A program made the position numbers and the translations under genes. From Pagrus major (lineage: Eukaryota; Chordata; Actinopteri; Spariformes; Sparidae), in the NCBI RefSeq assembly GCF_040436345.1, contig NC_133236.1:11048165-11112164 (forward strand): DNA of 64,000 nt, in the 5' to 3' direction. The notes below the pieces were generated by a model that saw nothing but the letters and a program-made list of their open reading frames with translations, did no database searches and was not told the DNA's origin. Positions 57,426-64,000 of this stretch are shown here, piece after piece; positions within the stretch are counted from its first letter, which is position 1; every line of letters begins with the position of its first letter.

Positions 57426-60400
57426 CTGCAGAGACAACAGTGATATAAGATCCAAACTGCACTGTTCGTATTGGAGCCTCGTCTTTATTAACCCGACAGA
57501 TCCTGGATGTTTGAGGCCGAAATTTGTCTGAATTGTAATTTTTTTACTTTATTTTAAGGATTCCTTAAAATGAGTTATGACTAATGTAATGTGTAGGACA
57601 TTAGTGCTGTCTGGAACTAACAAACTAAGTAATAGTTTATTGTAGTTTCCCACCAACAAACAAACTTGTAACAACACTAGTAATACCTGGCACACAAGGC
57701 TTTTTAGAAGAAAAGATGCTCACTATCTGTAGAGCGCTGTGTTAATTTACTGCCAATACAAAACAAACTTTTCCTTCAAATTAAAAGCATCTAACTGGTG
57801 AAACAGGAGTTGACAATGACAACAAATCCTCCACCATCATCAACTCTCCTTACTCCTGTCACGTGATAAGTGAAATCCTACTACTATAACTCTGTGCTGT
57901 GACACTGCTGCTGGCACTGCTGCTGTAGTTCATGGTGGGGGCAAGTATTGTAAAGGTATGCCTGAACACCATGAAACACAGACTACCGCGGCAAGCCTAG
58001 TCTGGTGGGAAATTAGTTCAGAACAGTTTGAAATTGTGAATAATATATGTAAGATATAATATTCACAATTTAAAGGTATGCCTGAACACCATGAAACACA
58101 GACTACCGCGGCAAGCCTAGTCTGGTGGGAAATTAGTTCAGAACAGTTTGAAATTGTGAATAATATATGTAAGATATAATATATAATGTATAATATATGT
58201 GTATTGATCCAAGGAGCAAAGATTAATATTTTGCCCAGACACAGGGAACAAGAAGACATCATCTAGTATGCAAACCAACCAAACCATTACAAGCTGTAAA
58301 TTTCATGTGTCCCAAACCCAATAAAAAACAGGCTCAATAGATCCAATGACATTAAGTGGAAGATCCTAGGTGAGTTGATATGGAATGACCCACTGATAAT
58401 TTCTGTCAATTTCTCACTACTTGTCAGCTGACACATAAGCAGAGACCAATATATCTGTCGTATGGTAATAATATAGGTCATGCTGGTGTACTCGTTGTAC
58501 ATGAAACTGGATATCTGCAGGTTTCAGAAACAAACTTATAAACGTATAATAAGGTCTGCTTGTATTCAAGACAAATTAAACCACCAAACGGTATTTATAC
58601 TACATGGCAAAAGTCAGTGAGAGGAAGGTAAGTGGTCAGAAAAGAGAGTCCTCGAGGTTCTCAGTCACTAACCTGCTGGTCGCTGCACACTGAGCCCACG
58701 CTGCTGAGGTTACTGTTGCTCATACCAACGGGCTGCCCAATGGGAGGTAACGAGCCGACACCACCTGAACCTCCGGCCATGGAGACGGTGATGCTCATGT
58801 TGTTGTACACCCCCTGCTGGCCAAAGGGCTGCGTTGCACTCTGTCCTGACTGACTGAACAGGCTGTAATCAACCAGAGAAGATGCATGTTACATTGAAGG
58901 CCTGTGAAACGGTCTCTTTTATATATACAAATGTAATTCACTGATGCATGATGGGATAATAAACTGTGTAGACTTCCTCACCTGTTGCTGCTCATGCCTG
59001 TCTGTTGCCAGCTCTTCATGTCTGGTGACTGGTAGCCAGGAGGTGGGGCTTGCTGAAGCAGAGGACTCTGGGAGGTGGAGTTCTGAGGTGACAACAACGG
59101 GCTGGTCGGGCTCATCTCAGGAGGGAAAGATGGGTCTGACTGGACCAAAGCTGTGAAAGAGGAAAAGTAAAAAAGTTAGGTCACTGAAGATAAATAATTA
59201 AACTGTTTGACATAAAGTCCAACAAAGGACCACAAGAAGACTCAGCAGGTAATCTGGGTTTATTTTTAGTCAAATTTTTCTCGACCGTTGCTCATCCACT
59301 ATAGCTGGAAAACTTCTCAAAACGCGCTGCTTTTGTTCTAAGCAGCTAACGCAGAACTCTTTCTACACTACACCTTCTCTTGTCAGTCAAACAATGTGGC
59401 TTGTACAGCTTTTTTGGAGTAAATTCAAGCACTTTCAAGGTACCTTAACCAAGAATTGCCAGTCACCGGAAGCCTCACTTGATACGATGTGGCCTTTAGA
59501 ATTTGAAATGGTAAATGACAGCTGTCATGGCACAAAACTAATGATCTGTTTATCTTTACAAATCAAAACATGATAGCCTAACAATGGCCTGGCTGTCATG
59601 GATGAAATAAAAATGTTAATATCGAAAATTGAATGGAATCGTGACCTTTAAATGGAAACTAAAATTGTGTTGTTGGAGAACTGTGGAATCACTAGTTTTG
59701 ATCATGATTATTTAATTCTTGATATTTTTGACTCCAGTAAACAATAAGCAAATATGACGAAGGGATTGTTTCAAATCTGAAAAGAGTTTTGATTTACATG
59801 ACTGTGGAGATAAAACATCGGATTATGTTGAAAATAAAGCATTTTTCAAGGAATATATTCAGATTCCTAGTATATATTTCTAGCCTTGAAAACGTAATGG
59901 TTAAAATTAAGCATTTTCCAAACTTTGTATGAACCCTGTAGTTCTAAGATTAGCAACACAGTGAAAAGATGAAAAACCTCACTAGGAATTTTTACAACTG
60001 TGAATTTGAAGGCTTTCAATAACTTCATATTATAATATTTAAGTATAATTATCTACAATAAGCAGTAGCAAAACAAACATTTTTATTTCATAGGAAAATG
60101 TAGAATATTATCAGTCTGGTTCAGTAAATAACTGTGGTTGAGATCGTTTCCTTGAACTCACCAGACCCTCCAAACTGCTGAAACAGGCCCGGCTGCAAAG
60201 AGGAGTTCACTGTGCTGCTGAACTGGCCCTGCACGCCGCCCATCAGCGTCTGGTTGTTCGGGGGAACTCTGACGGACAGTTTGCTGTCCAGAGGGCCCCC
60301 GGTCATGGGGCTGAAGTGACTTGGTGAGGTAGGGGGTTTTCCCGTCATTGGGTTGTACCCTGGTGGGAAGTTAAACTGCTGCTGCTGTTGCGGTTGCTGC

Positions 60401-63400
60401 TGTGGTGGCGTCGTTGGGGGACCTTTGGGGACCCTGGCAGTTCCAAGGGACGCCACCGCTCCGGTCGGAGCTCCTGCCATGTTCTGTCTCATCAGCATGA
60501 CCTTCTGCTGGAAAAGCTGGCGCTGGCGATGCTGGATGCTGTAGAGTTCCCTCTGACGCTGGGCCAGCATCTGGGCATTCAGTGGAGGCTGCTGAGAGAA
60601 AATCAGAGCTTATTACTGAGAACTTGTTGTCTATTGTAGTATAGTATAGCAGTAAATACACAACAAACCTCATTATTCACTGATTACAGCAGCTTAAAGT
60701 GAATACTATAGACAGAGTAATTAAATCTATGTAAACAAATTAATTTTGTAGTCTCGCAGGCTGTGTAGAAAAACAGCAGTGGGTGGTTACGGGTGAGGCG
60801 AGTGTCATACGCTGCCGCTGTGACTCACCTGTGAGGGCATCTGAGGCTGTTGAACGCCCTGACGAATCCCGATGTTCACATGCTGGGCTCCTCCTGGAAA
60901 CGGATTCATGCCCGCCATCCTGTTCTGGAGCTGAGAGGGAAATAATTACAGGTCAGACAGGTGCAGAAGGGTAAACGGATGGTAGGAAAGGCAGGATTTA
61001 ATGAGACAAAACAAGTACATATGTAAAGAGGAGCAGCGAGGAATAGGAGCTAAATATTAGTGGTAATGGAGGACAGGGAAGTGGTGAGTTATTTTAAGAG
61101 CATTTCAATCAAAATCTAAACAACTGAATCAGATGTTCCATTATGATATGGTTAGCTTTAGAGTCAGAGCGCTACAAGTCAATATTTTATGCTATTCATT
61201 AAACCTCTTTTCACAATCGGCCGCAACAAGTAAACGGTGTAGAGCACATGAAAGCACTGAGGGCACAGAGAGTGTGAAAACAACTCAAGGGTGTTCTTTT
61301 CTTTCACTTGTTGTGTCAGCAGCGTTTGAATCCTGTGAATACATTTCACCTAGTCAGGTTTCTGCACATATTTCTCATTGCACAGCTGTGACTGTACGCA
61401 ACAACGGGGTATGGGGGCCATTATAGATAAAAACAAAAATAAAAAGAAGAGGGAGGGGAGTAATATAAATCACAAAGTTATGAATAAAACCCTTGAATAT
61501 TCTTTGTGATTATAAAGTCTTTAGCCAAGAATCACCACATTATCATACAACCAGATTTGCAAGCGATGTGGTTCCTTGACAAAAATAACAACACTATTTT
61601 CCCCCCATATTTTTCAAATACTTTATTTGAAACTTTATTCTAAAAAGTTCTGAGTTATTACTTGCAAATGTATGACTTCATGATCTCAGAGAATACCCAC
61701 GTTTTGTCTTGCAAATCTATGATTTAAATCTCAGCAATTCTGCTTTTTTCCTCGCAAATTTAAGACATTTTAGTCTTAGAGAATATCCAAGCAAGAGTTT
61801 TTTCTAGCACAATTATCTCAGAGGATGACTAAGTTTATTCTTGCCAATTAACAACTTAAATCTTTTGCAAATTTGCTACTTTATGATCTTAAAGAATATC
61901 CATCCAATATTAAACACATTTGGGCCATTGCAGTGATCCTCAAAGTGTGTTGTAGTAGCAGAACAAGCAGCAACACCTTCCACACCAAATAAAAAACAGT
62001 CCTAATAAATAAAAACAAACCACCACCTCTGTGTCCTCACCTGCTGTGGGCCTTGAAGCCTCTGCTGCAGCTGTAGGCGCAGTTGGTTGGGAGGCAGCCT
62101 GAGCTGAGTGCCCATCCCCTGCGGTCGCGTCATGCCCGGCCTCAGCCCGATGCCCGTCGTCCTGCCTGGGAAAGCCCCTCTGGGTGCTCCGAACCCCAGA
62201 CCCTGTGTCCCCACCGTGGCCAGCTCTGGAGGAAACTGAGCTTGAGAAGCTGGTGTAAATTGGGAAGGGTAGGTGGGGAGTTTAGGGTCCATGGAAACTG
62301 GGCTGGCAGTGGGTTGCTGGGCTGGGAAGTTTTGGGCCAAAGGGTCAAAACAGCCACCCTGGAAAGAAGGCAGAAGGAAAATCCAACAAAAAGATATTAA
62401 TGAGGTGTTTCTTTATTTTAAATGGAAACAGCTCATAGCCATATCATTCAAAGAACAAGATATAAAACAACTGACATTTAGAGTGATGACATTTTCCTTT
62501 TTATACTATATTTTGAAATGTTTCTTCCATTAAATGCAATTTGCACAAAGTTACATTCCTGCTTTTCATTTCCCCCCTTTTATTTCCCCAAAAGCATTTA
62601 TTTCTGTATATTCTCTTGACATTTCTTTATGCATTTCTACTTCATTATGCACATGAGCCTATGTATTGACCACAAACAACATTGGAAGTATGCAGTTTGG
62701 TGGCAGAACTGAAGTAAAGTTGGGGATTACTCGCAGCTCAAACACCTTCTGTTTTACTTGAAAGAAGTCCAGCAGGGTTTTTGCTAAATCCAGCTGGGTG
62801 GCACTAATCGTCAGAGCCAGGGCCAGCTGAGGCTCTTAACAGTGTTCTAATTAATCACAATAACACTGTACAATTAATGATCTTAAAATTATATATTTGG
62901 GGCACTTTTGCTCACTAGACTCCTGTGCACATCCACTGCTCGGCTGTCTCAGGTACTCCACACTCACCTGTACAATTTTGTCGATACCCAGAGCTTTATC
63001 CAGCTCGGCCAGTTCACTCTCATCAGTCCCACTGAGGAAGGAGACGAGTTGCTCTAACAGAGCTTTCTCATCGTTTCGGCCTTCGGGTGTGGTCGGAGGG
63101 CCCAGCACTTCATCCAGCGTACACGGCACACACTGCCTGCTCGCACAGAGAAACACAGCGTCTTTATGGCACAGGTACACATTATCACATTAATGTCAGT
63201 GGGTTAAATCAACTTTTCTTGTTTCTGCATTTTTCTCCAACAATTTCAGTACAGAATATCAGGTTTTCCAGAATATTAGAAGGCTTAGGTGGAGCACACA
63301 ATCCATTTTTGTTGAGAAACTTAAAAAACAAATTGAATGAGTTTCCAGATGTACTGGGTGTAGTTCAAAATCATGCAAAATTCCATAGTTTTTCGTAATA

Positions 63401-63658
63401 GAATACGATTTCCTTCATGGGAGACCCCCAAACTCCTCTGCCGATTATGTGCACCTAAGTCATCCACAAACCTCTGGAAAACACAGAAATATTAAAAAGA
63501 AATTGACAAAAGAAGTTAGTATTGAGGGTACAGTAATATTTACTCTTGTGGTGATGCCAAGGGAGCTTGTAAAGGTGTTCCAAGACCATCAAAGGACAAG
63601 GTGTCGGACAGCGCCAGAGGCTGGAACTGGGAGTCTCCAACGTCCATCTTGGTTAGGC
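57246..63658 (-). CDS. ncoa1: Nuclear receptor coactivator 1 (SRC-1), C-terminal 556 residues; gene partial
   Basis: NCOA1 is a p160 coactivator that binds liganded nuclear receptors through LXXLL motifs and recruits CBP/p300 in the nucleus. CDS in the window: complement(join(57246..57425, 58673..58862, 58982..59150, 60162..60591, 60829..60930, 62041..62358, 62968..63136, 63544..63658)). All phases agree; the bHLH-PAS and central receptor-binding part lie beyond the right edge. Visible in order: the CBP-binding AD1 helices (ALLEQLVSFL, ELDKALGIDKIVQ), a Pro/Gln-rich stretch with LRLQLQQRLQG, a Gln-rich stretch (NAQMLAQRQRELYS), GYQSPDMK.WQQ, YNNMSITVSMAGG, and the end VQQVQVFADVQCTVNLVG with the terminal LXXLL (LQQLL) before TE. 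That end marks the SRC-1a type, and its features distinguish NCOA1 from NCOA2/3 as I recall them. No stops or frameshifts are seen. Confidence 0.93.
57426..58672 (-). other. Last ncoa1 intron, with tandem duplication
   Basis: No extra exon could be found on the minus strand, including one for the peptide missing from the C-terminal region. A perfect 112-bp tandem repeat occupies 57951-58182. Confidence 0.65.
57951..58182. repeat. Perfect 112-bp tandem duplication, 120-bp period
   Basis: 57951-58062 and 58071-58182 are identical over 112 bp, with 8 bp between them. The unit holds GACTACCGCGGCAAGCCTAG and ends in an AT-rich tract. In the first copy AAATTGTGAATA and TATTCACAATTT (about 58031-58072) form an inverted repeat that spans the junction to the second copy. 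Confidence 0.95.
58673..58862 (-). CDS. ncoa1: ncoa1 exon with YNNMSITVSMAGG
   Basis: LFSQSGQSATQPFGQQG, VYNNMSITVSMAGGSG, and SNLSSVGSVCSDQQ. Acceptor ATTACAG|C; donor CAG|GTTAGT, phase 0. Only a 119-bp intron separates it from the previous exon. It joins directly in phase to the final exon; the GLYCNQLSS-type peptide that I recall at this point in mammals is not encoded here. Confidence 0.92.
58982..59150 (-). CDS. ncoa1: ncoa1 exon with GYQSPDMK motif
   Basis: LVQSDPSFPPEMSPTSPLLS, SPLLQQAPPPGYQSPDMKSW and QQTGMSSN. The LLQQ.PP..GYQSPDMK.WQQ block is conserved from mammals. Acceptor TTCACAG|CT; donor ACAG|GTGAGG. Confidence 0.93.
59151..60161 (-). other. ncoa1 intron between the Gln-rich and GYQSPDMK exons
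   Basis: About 1 kb, AT-rich; no repeat family or exon recognised. Confidence 0.6.
60162..60591 (-). CDS. ncoa1: ncoa1 exon, Gln-rich domain
   Basis: 143 codons plus one base: QPPLNAQMLAQRQRELYSIQ, HRQRQLFQQKVMLMRQNM, a polyQ tract (PQQQPQQQQQFNFPPGYNP), and GGVQGQFSSTVNSSLQPGLF. Corresponds to the Gln-rich region of SRC-1. The acceptor reads CTCAGCAG, a NAGNAG tandem: the first AG adds one Gln (start 60591), the second would start at 60588. Donor TCTG|GTGAGT. Confidence 0.93.
60829..60930 (-). CDS. ncoa1: ncoa1 exon, short linker
   Basis: 34 codons, LQNRMAGMNPFPGGAQHVNI then GIRQGVQQPQMPSQ. Corresponds to the IHQNRQ...GINMRSGMQQQ tract of mammals. Acceptor CTCTCAG|CTC; donor CAG|GTGAGT. 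Confidence 0.9.
60931..62040 (-). other. ncoa1 intron of 1.1 kb
   Basis: AT-rich, with several loosely similar blocks (ATTTCTCA/AATTATCTCAG near CTTGCAAAT) at 61,650-61,900 that suggest a decayed tandem repeat. No exon was found. Confidence 0.5.
62041..62358 (-). CDS. ncoa1: ncoa1 exon, Pro/Gly-rich with QLRLQLQQRLQG
   Basis: 106 codons: GGCFDPLAQNFPAQQP, a Pro/Ser-rich linker, GFGAPRGAFPGR and PNQLRLQLQQRLQGPQQ. The APRGAF and PNQLRLQLQQRLQG blocks match mammalian NCOA1. Acceptor TTTCCAG|GGT; donor CAG|GTGAGG. Confidence 0.92.
62359..62967 (-). other. ncoa1 intron of 0.6 kb
   Basis: AT-rich; nothing recognised. Confidence 0.6.
62968..63136 (-). CDS. ncoa1: ncoa1 exon encoding the CBP/p300-binding AD1
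   Basis: Encodes QCVPCTLDEVLGPPTTPEGR, then NDEKALLEQLVSFLSGTDES and ELAELDKALGIDKIVQ, very close to mammalian NCOA1. These leucine-rich helices fold with the nuclear-receptor coactivator-binding domain of CBP. Acceptor CGAGCAG|G; donor CAG|GTGAGT, phase 0. Confidence 0.92.
63137..63543 (-). other. ncoa1 intron of 0.4 kb
   Basis: AT-rich; nothing recognised. Its minus-strand donor GTAAAT and acceptor CGAGCAG are both imperfect, so the junctions rest on phase agreement. Confidence 0.55.
63544..63658 (-). CDS. ncoa1: ncoa1 internal exon upstream of AD1
   Basis: Frame with GDSQFQPLALSDTLSFDGLG, preceded by acceptor GTTTCAG|GC and ended by donor AAGA|GTAAAT. It begins with two bases of a split codon. 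The assignment rests on position, open frame and phase match to the next exon (GA|G gives Glu); resemblance to mammalian NCOA1 is weak here, as expected for this low-conservation linker. The donor is somewhat weak. Confidence 0.75.
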
Positions 63659-64000
63659 CTGAAACAGATTAAAAAAGATGTAAATCCACAATTAACACTT
63701 TATAAAATAACAATTAACACTGAATTTGGACTAATCAGATTCATGTACAGTATGTAGCACCTTGCAGTAAGTTAACATCAGCTTAAAATCCTTAAAAAAA
63801 CATGCTCCAATGATGTAGCATTGTGCTGCTCTCGTCTACGTTATAGTAAAGGTATGTCACTTCTGGAGTCAAATAGGTAACAGAATACAGTCTGGCCACA
63901 CCCTATAGTGATGTTGGTCATTTATGTAGGAATACTGAAACTTTCAACCTATAGAAGTCGGCTCAACAAAGATTTAGCATCAAGTTACAAACAAACAGGG
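63659..64000 (-). other. Partial ncoa1 intron at the right edge
   Basis: Ends at the acceptor GTTTCAG before the first visible exon; no further exon in the last 340 bp. Confidence 0.6.

Noticed and set aside
57951..58182. CRISPR-like or satellite array
   Set aside because: Only two copies, 112 bp each with 8 bp between, in a vertebrate intron; a simple tandem duplication.

Overview
This window is nuclear DNA from a bony fish, most likely a spiny-rayed (percomorph) teleost. The reasons are two vertebrate genes with GT-AG introns and fish-like sequence, AT-rich and CpG-poor intergenic DNA, very long CA/GT/GA microsatellites, and many repeat families that I recognise from percomorph genomes. 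Nothing in it looks bacterial, organellar or plasmid-borne.

Layout. Positions 1-260 form a CpG-rich edge that is probably the first exon and promoter of a minus-strand gene running out of the window. Positions 260-34,100 are gene-poor and hold microsatellites, short inverted-repeat (MITE-like) elements with TTAA target sites and other dispersed repeats. The exception is a CpG-rich patch at 10.33-10.74 kb with a 36-codon ORF. Positions 34,125-44,166 hold a complete eight-exon plus-strand gene, unc93a, which splices in silico to 464 aa with every junction in phase. Its 3.6-kb fifth intron carries an 810-bp inverted-repeat transposon. Positions 44,885-47,060 are a decayed L1/Tx1-type LINE on the minus strand. 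Positions 47,378-47,528 hold an unidentified exon-like reading frame. Positions 47.5-57.2 kb are AT-rich, with simple repeats; the part nearest 57.2 kb is probably the 3' UTR of the next gene. Positions 57,246-63,658 hold the last eight coding exons of ncoa1 (SRC-1) on the minus strand; the 5' part lies beyond the right edge.

The two recognised genes converge tail to tail, with the LINE and the AT-rich stretch between their 3' ends. They are functionally unrelated: UNC93A is an MFS-like membrane protein and NCOA1 is a nuclear-receptor coactivator.

The less ordinary content is as follows. The intronic transposon has TAY/RTA-type ends, a 6-bp near-duplication, and arms carrying seven copies of a self-complementary motif; it captures only the helix-turn-helix start of an integrase-like protein. 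Several unrelated MITEs all sit in TTAA sites. Inverted repeat copies flank unc93a exons 4-5. A 112-bp perfect tandem duplication lies in the last ncoa1 intron. The ncoa1 C-terminus lacks a peptide that I recall from mammals.
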